A stretch of DNA of 64,000 bases from Branchiostoma floridae (lineage: Eukaryota; Chordata; Leptocardii; Amphioxiformes; Branchiostomatidae), in assembly GCF_000003815.2 (NCBI RefSeq), contig NC_049982.1:33789978-33853977 (forward strand), read 5' to 3'. This document shows, piece by piece, positions 23,005 to 34,790 of the stretch; within the stretch, counting starts at the first letter, position 1, and each line of letters opens with the position of its first letter. The notes under the pieces were generated by a model. It had not been told where the DNA came from, searched no databases, and saw only the letters and a list, made by a program, of their open reading frames with translations. Made by a program: the position numbers and the translations under genes.

Positions 23005-23205
23005 GTAATGAGGCTGATTAACGTGGTCGAGGCACCTCCTCGAGCACGGGACCCCCGTTTTACGTCCCTCCCGGAAGACGATTTCGTGGAAAGCTTCGTG
23101 AGGCTACAGCAATCCGGACGTCCTTGGTTGGTCTCCCATCCAAGCACTGTCCGGACCGTCGCGTTGCTTAACTTCCGAGATCGAGGGATCGGGTGTACCA
23201 ACGCG
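23005..23205 (-). mobile_element. 5S rRNA-derived SINE
   Basis: The minus strand reads CACCCGATCCCTCGATCTCG, GAAGTTAAGCAACG and CTTGGATGGGAGACCAACC, which are the hallmarks of the 3' two thirds of 5S rRNA including the internal promoter. The body that follows contains GGGACGTAAAACGGGGGTCC and CGTG, close to the GGACGTTAGATTGAGGTCC body word of the tRNA-headed SINE at 28060-28540. A simple 5S pseudogene is less likely because of that shared body. Confidence 0.7.
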
Positions 23206-23539
23206 CCACACATAGAGTAAAATCATTGGGCAAAGAAAGTATAGAAATTTTATATTGAGACCAATGTTGAGTAGATTGATTTTGCTTTAGGCCACAGCAA
23301 GTAAATTTTATGGATGACGTCCTATGCCGAGTGCAAAAATAATAAGATAAAAAAAATCAAGTTGGGTAAAGAAAACAAGATGGCTAAATATTCAAAATAA
23401 ACACCATAAGTGTCGTAACAAGATTTGAATTGACAAAACGTGACACAACTACAAGGTTTTTCATTCCTGTATTAAAGAAGTGAACTACTGTAGTAAAAGT
23501 GGCCCTTTTGCAAGTATCCAACAAGTTTAACTTCTGCAA

Positions 23540-25080
23540 CTATAGTCTTGGCGGTGTACCGAAAGTGCGAAAAGGAACGAAAAGGAACGAAAAGGAACGA
23601 AAAGGAACGAAAAGGAACGAAAAGGAACGAAAAGGAACGAAAAGGAACGAAAAGGAGCGAAAAGGAACGAAAAGATCGGATAGGAACGAAGTATGAAGCA
23701 ACTTGAAATAAAATCAATGGTAATGTAAGGCAACGGTAAACTGTGATCGGCAAATGCATATGAAACGGGCTTTACTTTGGCATTTTGCGGCTTCCTCCAC
23801 GAAATTCCTATAGCCCCAATGGTTCAATGGAGGAATGGATATTGATGAGACCTATCTATGCATATCTATGCTCATGTACTTGTTAATGTGGTTATAACAT
23901 TCCTTAGAATATCCATATTACATTTATATTATAAAATTTCACAAGAAGAAATGGATTATGTCGAGAACGATTGNNNNNNNNNNNNNNNNNNNNNNNNNNN
24001 NNNNNNNNNNNNNNNNNNNNNNNNNNNNNNNNNNNNNNNNNNNNNNNNNNNNNNNNNNNNNNNNNNNNNNNNNNNNNNNNNNNNNNNNNNNNNNNNNNNN
24101 NNNNNNNNNNNNNNNNNNNNNNNNNNNNNNNNNNNNNNNNNNNNNNNNNNNNNNNNNNNNNNNNNNNNNNNNNNNNNNNNNNNNNNNNNNNNNNNNNNNN
24201 NNNNNNNNNNNNNNNNNNNNNNNNNNNNNNNNNNNNNNNNNNNNNNNNNNNNNNNNNNNNNNNNNNNNNNNNNNNNNNNNNNNNNNNNNNNNNNNNNNNN
24301 NNNNNNNNNNNNNNNNNNNNNNNNNNNNNNNNNNNNNNNNNNNNNNNNNNNNNNNNNNNNNNNNNNNNNNNNNNNNNNNNNNNNNNNNNNNNNNNNNNNN
24401 NNNNNNNNNNNNNNNNNNNNNNNNNNNNNNNNNNNNNNNNNNNNNNNNNNNNNNNNNNNNNNNNNNNNNNNNNNNNNNNNNNNNNNNNNNNNNNNNNNNN
24501 NNNNNNNNNNNNNNNNNNNNNNNNNNNNNNNNNNNNNNNNNNNNNNNNNNNNNNNNNNNNNNNNNNNNNNNNNNNNNNNNNNNNNNNNNNNNNNNNNNNN
24601 NNNNNNNNNNNNNNNNNNNNNNNNNNNNNNNNNNNNNNNNNNNNNNNNNNNNNNNNNNNNNNNNNNNNNNNNNNNNNNNNNNNNNNNNNNNNNNNNNNNN
24701 NNNNNNNNNNNNNNNNNNNNNNNNNNNNNNNNNNNNNNNNNNNNNTTTAGTCCTTACTTTCTTATCTCAGTTCCGTTTCTTTGTATTTCGCAGATCTTCA
24801 AAGAATAATTTAGCCACACAAAAACAACAGCCTGAAACAGCGGTGTAAAAATAAAACACGTTTCATATGCTTCTAACGCCCGCAGTACCGATTCCTTATA
24901 TTCTCATTGATTTTGTTTAAGTTTGCTTCATACTCCGTTCCTTTTCGTTCCTTTTCGTTCCTTTTCGTTCCTTTTCGTTCCTTTTCGTTCCTTTTCGTTC
25001 CTTTTCGTTCCTTTTCGTTCCTTTTCGTTCCTTTTCGTTCCTTTTCGTTCCTTTTCGCACTTTCGGTAGACCCAGTCTTG
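23540..25080. mobile_element. foldback element with (AAAAGGAACG)n arms, nested
   Basis: The left arm reads ACCGAAAGTGCG, then about 12 units of the decamer AAAAGGAACG, then GAAGTATGAAGCAACTTG. The right arm (24920-25075) is the inverse with about 12 units of CGTTCCTTTT and CGCACTTTCGGTAGAC. Homology of the arms continues inward to AAATGCATATGAAACG near 23752 and its inverse near 24858. The loop contains the N gap. Confidence 0.75.
23974..24745. other. assembly gap, 772 N
   Basis: A run of N inside the loop of the decamer-armed foldback element. Reading frames across it are meaningless. Confidence 1.
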
Positions 25081-26223
25081 GCTACCTCCTTAGTGTCACT
25101 TCTACCACGTACCAGTATGATTAGTAGGCTACAACACATGTTTGCCTATTTTGGTCTATCTAACCATTCTTGAAGAGGAAAAATTCTTTATTTTTCTGAA
25201 GTCAGGCGAAAATTAATGAGCTCGTCGATGTCATCCATAGAATTTACGTGCTATGTAGATATATTAACAAGCAATAGGCGTTGTAACTAATACTAACTAC
25301 GACTACGACTCATGCTACAAAAACGGTTTATTATCTATAGAGCAAAATCATTTTGGCAACATTGATCTCCAGGAAAGTATATAACTTGATGTCAAGACTA
25401 ATGTAGAGTAGATACACAGGCTGTATTGGGTTACAGGACAACGGCGTTTGTTTCTCGTACGTAATGAAATACTGTAAAAGTTATAGTAAATTCTGACAAT
25501 TGATACAGCGAATGTGCATGGGCATCGTCTTGTAACAATATGGAACAATATAACTATTCAGACTTGTTGTCTTTTTTTTTCAAAAAGCCAATGCTTTTTA
25601 GAGGATCTCATATCAAAAATGCTGTTTTTAACACAACAACTGTTACCACACTAGAAAATACCAGCCTTTCTAGGAGAACACGATTACTTGTAGATAATAA
25701 ATTTTTTTAAATCATTTGAACTGAGATAAGCAAACCTGATAATCACCATATTCCCATGATACGTTACTGGGTAAAGACTATGCTATATATGTCGTCGGGA
25801 CGCCAAGGCCCAGCCATCCGCGGGCGACATTCTTGACAGGCCGCCCACTAAAGTACTGGTACTCTTACCCTGAACGGGAACACGCCGGAATCACAAATCC
25901 TCCGGGGCACGTGCGCAGTGCTCTCGGCCACTGTTTCTTCCTTTCATCGCTACCTTTCCGACATATGTTACTGTATCTTTGTATGGAGAGATCCCCGCCT
26001 TTTTTTAAAGTAAGCTCAAAGGCAATGGTAACGCAACGATATCGGTAAAGGTGCACTCTCACTGCACTTGGGGCACGCTTGCGGCATTGCTGCGTTCGAA
26101 AACGGAAACCTTTACGGAACCTAGAGGCACCCCCGCGAAACCTAGAGGTGCCGCAAACAAACCTAGAGGTGGCGGTTGCAAGCTCGACGATTTTTGGAAA
26201 GTTGAAAAATAACGCAAGTGGCA

Positions 26224-26332
26224 AGATGCCGCAACAGTGCCGCAACAGTGCCGCAACAGTGCCGCAACAGTGCCCCAACAGTGCCCCAACAGTGCCCCAA
26301 CAGTGCCCCAACAATGCCCCAACAGTGCCCCA
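26224..26332. repeat. 11-bp minisatellite (CAACAGTGCCG/C)n
   Basis: About ten units of GTGCCGCAACA shifting to GTGCCCCAACA. A single related GCAACAGTGCCGCA remains in the other arm near 27630. The encoded repeat peptides are artefacts. Confidence 0.85.
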
Positions 26333-26469
26333 AGCATCAAAAGTTAGCATCCTTTTATCACTGAAAAGCTATTTTGGATGCATCTCTTATCATTTTACCG
26401 TCTTTGATTCAGTTGAACAACACTGCGGTTTCCACAAAACTTGGACAGAACTATACCTGCTACTCGGAC

Positions 26470-26733
26470 AGAACTATACCTGCTACAGCTCGGCACTGAC
26501 TGAACTCTCCCTCACATCACTGTCTCAGAGACGTCATGACCTATGCAGTTCTTATGCTCGTTCACTGTATAGATTCCCGACCTACAGGGACTGGTTCCCT
26601 CCCTGTCAGAAGGAGATTACTGGCAGAAATACACGTTCAGCCAACAAACTGCAGGTCCCCAGAGCCAACACCTCTCGTTTAAGGAAAAGTCCAATATACT
26701 ATATGGTCTCACTACTCAATGACGACATTGTAT
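26470..26733 (+). pseudogene. LINE ORF2 C-terminal end
   Basis: The frame reads LTSLSQRRHDLCSSYARSLY, then YRDWFPPC, TGRNTRSANKLQVPRA, TSRLRKSPIYYM and a stop. This is the typical C-terminal tail of CR1-like non-LTR retrotransposons (a spacing of L..RR..L...FA..L and SPI.Y...LLN). Only the end is present, as expected for a 5'-truncated insertion. Confidence 0.6.
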
Positions 26734-26849
26734 GAACTATGTGTTTCTACCTTCCCAGTTTGTAAATAAGTCTGCGTAATGATGTGATTATTGATGTACA
26801 TATGTATATAGTTGGAACAGTTTTTAAGCCATTTTTAACTGTGAACAAG

Positions 26850-27320
26850 NNNNNNNNNNNNNNNNNNNNNNNNNNNNNNNNNNNNNNNNNNNNNNNNNNN
26901 NNNNNNNNNNNNNNNNNNNNNNNNNNNNNNNNNNNNNNNNNNNNNNNNNNNNNNNNNNNNNNNNNNNNNNNNNNNNNNNNNNNNNNNNNNNNNNNNNNNN
27001 NNNNNNNNNNNNNNNNNNNNNNNNNNNNNNNNNNNNNNNNNNNNNNNNNNNNNNNNNNNNNNNNNNNNNNNNNNNNNNNNNNNNNNNNNNNNNNNNNNNN
27101 NNNNNNNNNNNNNNNNNNNNNNNNNNNNNNNNNNNNNNNNNNNNNNNNNNNNNNNNNNNNNNNNNNNNNNNNNNNNNNNNNNNNNNNNNNNNNNNNNNNN
27201 NNNNNNNNNNNNNNNNNNNNNNNNNNNNNNNNNNNNNNNNNNNNNNNNNNNNNNNNNNNNNNNNNNNNNNNNNNNNNNNNNNNNNNNNNNNNNNNNNNNN
27301 NNNNNNNNNNNNNNNNNNNN
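26850..27320. other. assembly gap, 471 N
   Basis: A run of N inside the AGGTGCAC-ended inverted-repeat element. Confidence 1.
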
Positions 27321-27758
27321 TTTCATTTGAGAAATTTGAAAATTGTTGAATAAACCTATAAACATACATCACTTCACATACATGGTGCAAGTACACATAA
27401 TCAATCGAGTCAAATCTGGTATATGGTTAGTGTCCGTTCATTGGGGTCCTTTCTTTTACTGTAAAAGTTTTTAAGGTTATTTACAAAATCTGTAACATGT
27501 AATTCATCATCATAAGGGAAATACTTTCATTACGTATCTTATTTTGGGCCATTTTCATCATTTTCCAGTGATTTTTCATAAAATGACAAGGCTGCGATTT
27601 CCAATAACATGTTCATTTAGTCTAGAGACGCAACAGTGCCGCACGTCAGTGAGAGAGCAAGAGAAAATCGGCGAAATTAACAGTGAACGAACCCAGCAAT
27701 GCCGCAAGCGTGCCCCACGTGCAGTGAGAGTGCACCTAAAAGCGCTGCACGTTAACCA

Positions 27759-27912
27759 TAGCCTCTACCAGGCTCCGTGGATCGGTAGAATCATTATCCT
27801 CACCACGAAGAAACGTACTCTTCTGGTCGGCTAACTCCCCTAGCGTACTATTGACTCTATTTGTCCAATTTCTACAATTAGACCACCGATCCACGAAGCC
27901 TGGTAGAGGCTA
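27759..27912. mobile_element. 154-bp MITE with TAGCCTCTACCAGGC ends
   Basis: TAGCCTCTACCAGGCTCCGT at 27759 is inverted with one or two changes as ACGAAGCCTGGTAGAGGCTA ending at 27912, and pairing continues through GGATCGGT. GTTAA words on both flanks may be the target duplication. Complete and compact. Confidence 0.8.
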
Positions 27913-28059
27913 CGTTAAACAGGCAGCCACCGCCTTAGCCCAAGCAGCACAGCCTTAGCCCAAGTAGCACAGGAAAAGACAACACATAAAAAACATAGGT
28001 GGGTTCTCAGGGCGGTTTTAATAGTGAACAGTAGCGGAGACAGGTTGTTTCGCAGCAAT

Positions 28060-28540
28060 CATCGTCATCATCAGCCCCATAGATTTTTTATCAGCCGCAC
28101 AGCAACAACTGTCATGCTGACTCAACATGCTTTTCGTCCCCTGGCGGCGCCTATCTCCTCTCCGGGACATGGTGAATGATGTAAATCACCGTGTGGCTGA
28201 CACGAGAAAGAGTTTCGCCAGGCCTCCATCCGGGTGATTTGTAGTGAATCACCAATTCCAGACAGAATTGTTTGCTCCATCGCAAAACGCACCATCGCAC
28301 GTGTGGTGGGTTCTTTAGCGTGCTTGAGGTGTGGCTCTCCCCAAACACGGGACCTCAATCTAACGTCCTATCCGAGGGACGGCCCTTGCCGAAGCTAGAT
28401 ACTCATTTTCACCTGAGTCAAGTGAGGAAAGTCGTGTAAAGTGCCTTTCCCAAGGGCACAATATCGGTGACACGGCAGGATTCGAACTCGAGACCTCTCG
28501 GTCCCGAGCCAAATAAGCTGCCGCTGCGCCATGCGGTCTC
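28060..28540 (-). mobile_element. full-length tRNA-derived SINE with 12-bp target duplication
   Basis: TTTCGCAGCAAT flanks the insertion exactly on both sides (28048-28059 and 28541-28552). On the minus strand the tRNA-like head has ATGGCGCAGCGGCAGC and GAGTTCGAATCC, followed by TTGGGAAAGGCACTTTACAC. The body holds GGACGTTAGATTGAGGTCCC and CACGCTAAAGAACCCACCAC, and the 3' end is GCTGATGATGACGAT. A diverged relative is at 51376-51745 and a head-only copy at 7938-8075. Confidence 0.85.
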
Positions 28541-28689
28541 TTTCGCAGCAATGTCAGTTTGCAAACGTCAGTTCGCAACAAGGCAAGTCGTTTCGCAACA
28601 GGTACAAGTCGTTTCGCAACATTTGAATTTTATTAATCTTGAAAGCCTATTAGTATTAGAAATCCTAACATAATTATGCTATAATTATA

Positions 28690-31600
28690 CCGCGTAAAAA
28701 TCTGGGAATCACACTGGGAATTGGCACATGGAATGTCAGAACACTTAACGCTCAACAATTGGAATATGAGCTGACGATCTATAGATGGGATATTATAGGA
28801 ATAGCTGAGGCAAGATTAACAGGCACAAGCGAACTAGTCACTGATGAAGGGCACACTGTTTACTATAGTGGTCATGAACGTCTACATCAACAGGGTACTG
28901 CGATAATGGTACATAAGAAGATCAAGGCGGCCGTAATCGAGTTCCACCCTGTTTCAAGTCGACTTATGGTACTACGTTTTAAATCCACTCCATTTAATCT
29001 CACTGTGTTACAGGCGTATGCGCCAACGGCAGAAGCCTCCAGTACAGATCTGGATAACTTCTATGATGACTTAACCCAAACAATGCAAAGAGTTCACAAG
29101 AAGGATATAACCATACTACAAGGAGATTTCAACGCAAAAATAGGCACAGATGCCCACAAGGATTGGAAAGGGACAGTGGGTAAGCATGGACTGGGCAAGA
29201 CAAATGACAGTGGCCTACGTTTACTAGAGTTTGCTAGGTACCATAGCCTAGCTATAGTAAACACCTATCCACGACACAAAACCAGCAGGAAGGCAACTTG
29301 GCACTCGCCAGGTGGCAAAACCCACAACATGATAGTACATCCTCATAGGGAAAAGACACTTGAGTAGCCTAAACCTAGCACAAACCCGCACCTTCCCAGG
29401 TGCGGATGTTGGGAGCGATCATGACTTAATAATGACAACACTAACAGTCAGTCTGAAGACACCGCATAAAAGGGAAAACGCAAGAACACGCTATGACACA
29501 GAAAAACTTAAGGACCCAAGCATTCCACTTCCTCTTCCCTTGCCTCTTCCCTCATGACCTCAATGAAAAGCGGCCTGCAGGCTGATTTGAGCTTTCATGA
29601 ATAAATAAAGGTTCAAACAAACAAACAAAACAATTCTTGCTGCATTCCAGGAGGACGTGGAAGCAGATTTCACCCCTACTGCCGACAGCATTGCAGAGGA
29701 CAAACTCGCGACTGAAGCAGAAACAAATCTGAAAGCTGCGGCAGAAAGCATACTAGGGAAAGCACGGCGAACAAAACATCCATGGATATCAGCTGAAGTC
29801 CTCCAAAAGTGCGACGACAGAAGGGAAAGGAAAAAGGTTAGATTCAAAACACGACAAAAGAACAATGAGTATCAGAATGCAAACCGGGAAGTTAAACGGG
29901 CCATTAGAGAGGCAAAGGAAGTATGGATACGCCAGGAGTGCAGTAAGATAGAAGAGGGCATACAGAACAACAACACTAAGCAAGCATACCAGACTTTGAA
30001 GACACTGACTCAGAAGACGGTAAACAGAAACACAGGCATCGAGGACGACGAAGGTAACTTATTAACTACAAAAATTAAAGTTAGACATAACAAGACGCTG
30101 GAAAGAGTACTGTCATGAGTTGTACAATTACCAGCTGACAGCAGAACAAGACGTACTGGAAGAACTGAAAGCACACACATGACAACTACAAGAAGAAGAT
30201 GACCCTGATATCCTTGAAGCAGAAGTGATCTCAGCCATCAAAACCTTAAAACTAGGAAAGTCACCCGGCATTGACAACATACCTGCAGAGTTACTGAAAG
30301 CTGGAGGTGACCCCCAGTGGTCAAGGTGTACACTAAAATATGTAACCATGTATACAAAACAGGGGACTGGCCAGAGGACTGGACAACTTCTATTGACATA
30401 CCGCTCCCAAAGAAAGGAAACCTAAAGAACTGCCAGAACTATCGCACTATCAGCCTGATCTCGCACCCAAGTAAAATTCTTCTAAAGATCATCCTAAAGC
30501 GGCTTCAACCACAAGCTGAACAGATCCTCGCAGAAGAACAGGCCGGATTTAGGAAAGGCAGGTCCTGCGCTGAGCAGATCTTCAATCTACGTATTATCTG
30601 TGAGAAGTACAGGGAACTTGGGAAACCAGTGTACCACACATTTGTTGACTACAAGAAGTGCTTTGATAGGGTATGGCAGAACGGACTTTGGGCAGTAATG
30701 CGACGCTTCAACATAAGTCGGGGCATCATTAACTCCATTGAAGTACTCTACAAAGCGTCACAAAGCATAGTCATGATAGGCGACGAGTTCAGCGAATGCT
30801 TCCCAACGTCAGTAGGAGTGCGGCAATGGTGCCTGCTGTCACCAACACTCTGCAACATCTTCTTGGAGAACATCATGAGAGAAGCCTTGCTACCACTAGA
30901 GTCACCGGTCAAACTCGCAGGTCTCATCATCAACCACCTACAATTTGCCGATGATGTTGACATGATCGATGGCTGTAAACAAGACCAACAAACTCACTTT
31001 AGCTGCCTGGACTCTACCAGTAGGAGATACGGTATGGAAGTCAGCCTAGAGAAGACCAAGTGCGTAGTGACTGGCCCGTCAGACACAGTACAGGTTACAG
31101 TGAGAGGCACTGACCTAGAACAGGTTAGTGAATTTACATACCTGGGATCCCTTCAGACAGAGGACTGTAGCTCAGTGAGAGAGATAAAGGTCAGAATAGC
31201 TAAGGCAACTTCCGTATTGTCAAGGTTAAAACACTTCTGGAATAGCCATAACATTTCCCCGCAAACAAAAATCCATCTACTACGCTCCCTTGTGTTATCA
31301 GTCTTCCTATATGGAGCTGAGGCATGGACTTTAAACGCTGAGATTGTGAAACGGATTAATGCATTCGAGATGAACTGCTACCGAAGACTACTCCGGGTCC
31401 ACTGGTCATCGCACACCACAAACAGAGAAGTCATGCAGCGTGTTAATGCCCTGGTAGGCCCGTGTCCCAGTTTCCTTTCGCTTGTGAAAAGAAGAAGCTA
31501 CAGTGGATTTGGCCATGCTACAAGAGCAAAGGTCACTCTGACTCACACTATACTGCAAGGAAGGGCGGAGGGTGTAAGACCTAGGGAACATCCACGACGG

Positions 31601-31733
31601 ACTTGGACTAGTGACCTGAAAGAATGGTCGGGACAAACAGCTAGAAACCCTGGCTGAAGATAGAAGATGGAAAACTTACGTTGATGGCATTGCTGCCCCT
31701 ACGGCCGGTGAGGCTATGGGACCGGTGAGGTGA
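28690..31733 (+). pseudogene. APE-type non-LTR retrotransposon ORF2, broken
   Basis: The endonuclease begins GTWNVRTL, continues with IIGIAEARL and QGDFNAKIG, and ends with GSDHDL near 29415: the order of conserved residues in apurinic-type endonucleases. The reverse transcriptase follows with NYRTISLISHPSKILLKIIL, EEQAGFRKGRSC, FVDYKKCFDRVW and the active-site box LQFADDVD (near 30943-30963), then YGAEAWTLN and a tail ending AAPTAGEAMGPVR and a stop at 31731. Breaks: frame changes near 29360, an inserted tail at about 29556-29636, stops near 30116 and 30180, and a frameshift near 31640. The protein copies element RNA into DNA at a nicked target; this copy cannot make it intact. No ORF1 was seen. 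Confidence 0.85.
29556..29640 (+). mobile_element. short retroposed tail inside the LINE
   Basis: TGACCTCAATGAAAAGCGGC, then TTTCATGAATAAATAAAGG and an AAAC run, interrupt the LINE protein between its endonuclease and polymerase parts. The AATAAATAAA plus AAAC tail suggests an independently retroposed 3' end of another element. Confidence 0.5.
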
Positions 31734-32039
31734 GGTAAAAATCTAACCGGCTGCGAAAGACAACCCCGGCTGAGGAACATGGGGCCGCATGGACCTGACA
31801 GCCCGGTGATTTTCATACGCTAGGCGGTACAGTTCCATACGCGGCGTACACAGGGACCGTAAGGACTGGGGACTAAAAAGTATATCCATTTCAATGCTGG
31901 ATCTGCTAAGCGTATGGATTGCGGTACTCGACCATTTACGAACTGACGTTTGCGAACCGACATTGTCGCGAAATAACCTGTAACGTCCGTAGCTTTTGAG
32001 AAATTATGTTTGTTTTTACCATTTTATCAGACTGTAAAT

Positions 32040-32345
32040 GTCATATCATGTACAAAGACTTCAGGATCATCGTGATGTTCTTTATGAATTGGTGAGGGAC
32101 AATCTGAACTTCTTTCAGCCGAAATCGGACCTCAGATCAGTAGACAACAATGGCGCCCAAAGTGCTGCTCAGATACTCCGCGGAGTTCATGAAGCACCTC
32201 GAAAACTGCACATCAAGAACAACTCCACAACTGAAAATGACGTTACTAGAGATTGGAATAATTAGGGGATCATGCCGGCCGAGAGGAACGAAGGCGGGTA
32301 GGAACTTTATTCGCAATACTGACACCATGCGGGTTTTTCAATGAT
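32040..32345 (+). pseudogene. LINE ORF2 N-terminal leader fragment (possible)
   Basis: A frame at 32150-32344 reads LLRYSAEFMKHL, then LLEIGIIRGSCRPRGTKAGR. A YS.EF...L...........L...GI...RG.R.G pattern is common just before the endonuclease in CR1/Rex-like elements. No further domain follows. Confidence 0.3.
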
Positions 32346-32349
32346 ATTT

Positions 32350-34240
32350 GTAATATTTTAGAATTAATGTCATATAATTCTAAATTGTTATTAATATTAA
32401 TCAATATTTTGAAAAAAAGGAAATGCAGAAATGCCATGTTTTAGAATTAGTTTTGATGATTTGCAAACATTTCTAAAGTTACCATCGAAAGATATCATTT
32501 TTAAGCATAAATTCTAATAATAAAAAGGTTTGCATCAACATTACAAATATTTCGAAATTAAGAATGCCCCCTGTAAGGAACGCTATTCCTCCCAAGGTCT
32601 TTTTTTGGGGGGGGTCTGGCAGTGGACCGCCGACAGGGCATGAAGTCACTCTGGCGTGACACATCTGTGGTCATCAGGCCAGAGTTTACTAACAGGCGGG
32701 CGACATGTTACAAACTAAAAACAATCATTTTTTTCTACACAAAAAGGGCCAACAAACATTGCAAACAATCAGGAAGTAACAACAGCAAGAACGAAAAGTT
32801 ACAACATTCGTTTAATCCATGCCAAATTAGCCCGAAATTTGACACAGTTCAGCGGGTGTATCATCTGTCAAATAGCACAAGTTTGGCATCAAAGAGACCA
32901 TTTGGCTTCTAATTTACGCTGTTCTTTTGCAATGGTGAATTATAAACTGAAAGGCAGTGTTATATCATAGAGATATCATAGAGGGGCTATATTACTCACG
33001 AAATCAGGAAAATTCTGGAGAAAAACATTGAGAATGGACTTCTGTCGCATGTTTTCCCTAGGCCCTGTACATTGTCTACCGCTGCAGGGAGAGTCTATTT
33101 TGTGTGTAGGGGGAAATGTTGTTGGGAGTACCTCAAACTGATTGAAAATGATCAGGGATCTGCTACTCTATATTTGACAGAAGTAACACAACAATACTAT
33201 ACTATAGATACTTCCATCGTAGCCTCAAATTGTAATTTCTATCAGCAGATTCTGTAGGTAAATGCTTTTTCTACCCATTCCCCCTCAATCAACTCTCCCG
33301 GGCGGCTATGCGGGCAGCCATGCGGTCTGCCGCGGTACATGCGTGAAGTTTGTGTGGCCTTCGGAGAACAAAATTCACCAGAGGACTTTATCTAAATCAA
33401 CAATACGTCTTCTGAAAGGTTTCTCTGTTCGGTGATAGGCGTGTGTAATTTGCCAGTGGCGTACAGTCCCCCGGCAGGTTTGTTCAAGTCGTCTGTCTGT
33501 GTCAGTTACAAGTGCCGACATGCACATATCCGTACCATGGGGAGGGTAACAGTTACAATTTCTGTTCTTTCTGTAACGTTACTTTCCCGGGGATTTTGGT
33601 AATTTTTGCTAGGGTAGAGAATCTAAGCGATCCCAAGAGACTAGAATGTTTGTTTCTAGGTAGCGTTAGACTGTGCCGGGGCCTCGCCCGACCCACTCAC
33701 GACGGGGTGTCCGCGCTCTGCCCGGCCACGTCTATTTTTGGATGTGACTGATCAACACACAGCAGGTCTTTTACGGCTCATTAACCAGGATTAGAAAAAA
33801 TGGTGCAGATTTCGAAATTTAGACTGTGCGATGTAGCTAATCTTTAGAAAGTATTGGGTATATTGTTCTCAGTGCTATGAATTTTCCGAATATTCCATTG
33901 ACCACGGAGAAACATTTAGAAAGTGTAAACAAGTTTCAAAATGTTTTGAAGTCATCAAATATTATTATGAATCATTACAAAGATTTAAACTATATTCTAA
34001 ACAGTGGCAACAAACACACGCACGGTGTCTTGGAATCGACTCTATCTCCATGAAATACTCTGATTATGCAAATGACTTGCACATCTGCATAATTTATGCT
34101 TGGTTATGTACATCTTAAAATAACTTACACAGGTCACAATGTTGACAATTCAATCATTTACTACATGTACTTATGTCACTCATATTGATTATACAAATAG
34201 GGACTTATTTGCAGAATTGAATGCCTGTGGGTACGTCCAC
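32350..34240. other. no gene seen
   Basis: Mixed sequence with a G run near 32605 and no exon or element that I recognise. Confidence 0.5.
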
Positions 34241-34244
34241 AGCG

Positions 34245-34790
34245 ACTAACAGTTTTCATCTGTAGCGTTATGTACTGTCTACCCACCTCCACAATCACCA
34301 CATGAAGTTCTACTCGTCGAACATCTAATCACAGCGTTGGATCAGCTTCGCACAACGTACCCTGATATCGGCTTTCTTGGAGACTTTAATCATGTCAATA
34401 TCTCATTTTCTACAATGTGCCCGAGGAACCATATCATCTGAGGAACCTCAACGTACTGAAAAACTGCTGACCCAGATTCTTTATTTAAGCATAACGCCAA
34501 ACTTCCTGAGAATGTTTTTTAAAAAGGTTTCAGCGAGTCTACCCCGAGAATGCGCGACCGCGACCAATAATCGCCAAATTTGTGTGGTTTTTAATCGAGA
34601 GCTGGTAAGAGGAGCGGCCAGAAATCTGAAAGGCATGAACTTTGGTATCGCAAAGGATTTTTAAGACAGATACGATACAGGATACAGGAAGAAATTCATG
34701 CGAGTTAAGAGCAGCACGGGACGCGCAGCTGCCAAAGCTCGCCACTCTAACTTGAATCAGCTGTACATTGATGGTGTTCTATACAACTGA
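34245..34790 (+). pseudogene. LINE endonuclease fragment
   Basis: The frame reads VYPPPQSPHEVLLVEHLITA, then LDQLRTTYPDIGFLGDFNHV. YPPP..P......L......L....P....GDFN is the central block of APE endonucleases in CR1-like elements. It then breaks into several frames. Confidence 0.6.

Larger units (their letters stand above)
23290..25258. mobile_element. foldback element with GGCCACAGCAAGTAAATTTT ends, interrupted copy
   Basis: The left end at 23290 carries the terminal inverted repeat, continuing with ATGGATGACGTC. The right end near 25230-25258 carries the diverged inverse. Internal landmarks of the intact copies (CAGGCGAAAATTAATGAG near 25203, GTAAAAGTGGC near 23490) are present, but about 1.5 kb of other sequence, including a second inverted-repeat element and a gap, is inserted between them. 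Confidence 0.6.
26049..27737. mobile_element. inverted-repeat DNA element with AGGTGCACTCTCACTGCAC ends
   Basis: The left end (26049 onward) reads AGGTGCACTCTCACTGCAC, then GGGGCACGCTTGCGGCATTG. The right end is the near-exact inverse, ending at 27737. Inside are an 11-bp minisatellite, the 3' end of a LINE and an N gap. No transposase is visible. Confidence 0.75.
28035..31990. mobile_element. inverted-repeat arms enclosing a LINE; left arm split by a SINE
   Basis: If the SINE at 28060-28540 is removed, the left arm reads ACAGGTTGTTTCGCAGCAAT, GTCAGTTTGCAAACGTCAGTT and CGCAA. The right arm at 31933-31990 inverted reads ACAGGTTATTTCGCGACAAT, GTCGGTTCGCAAACGTCAGTT and CG. The space between is nearly all one LINE, which suggests a DNA element invaded first by the LINE and then by the SINE. 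Confidence 0.55.

Noticed and set aside
23858-25173. Long frames spanning N runs and RNEKERKGTK / FRSFSFLFVP repeat peptides
   Set aside because: N runs carry no coding information and the peptides come from the AAAAGGAACG decamer repeat.
25865-26350. Open frame with GTVGALLGHCW repeats
   Set aside because: It is a translation of the 11-bp minisatellite in a DNA element; no homologous protein pattern.
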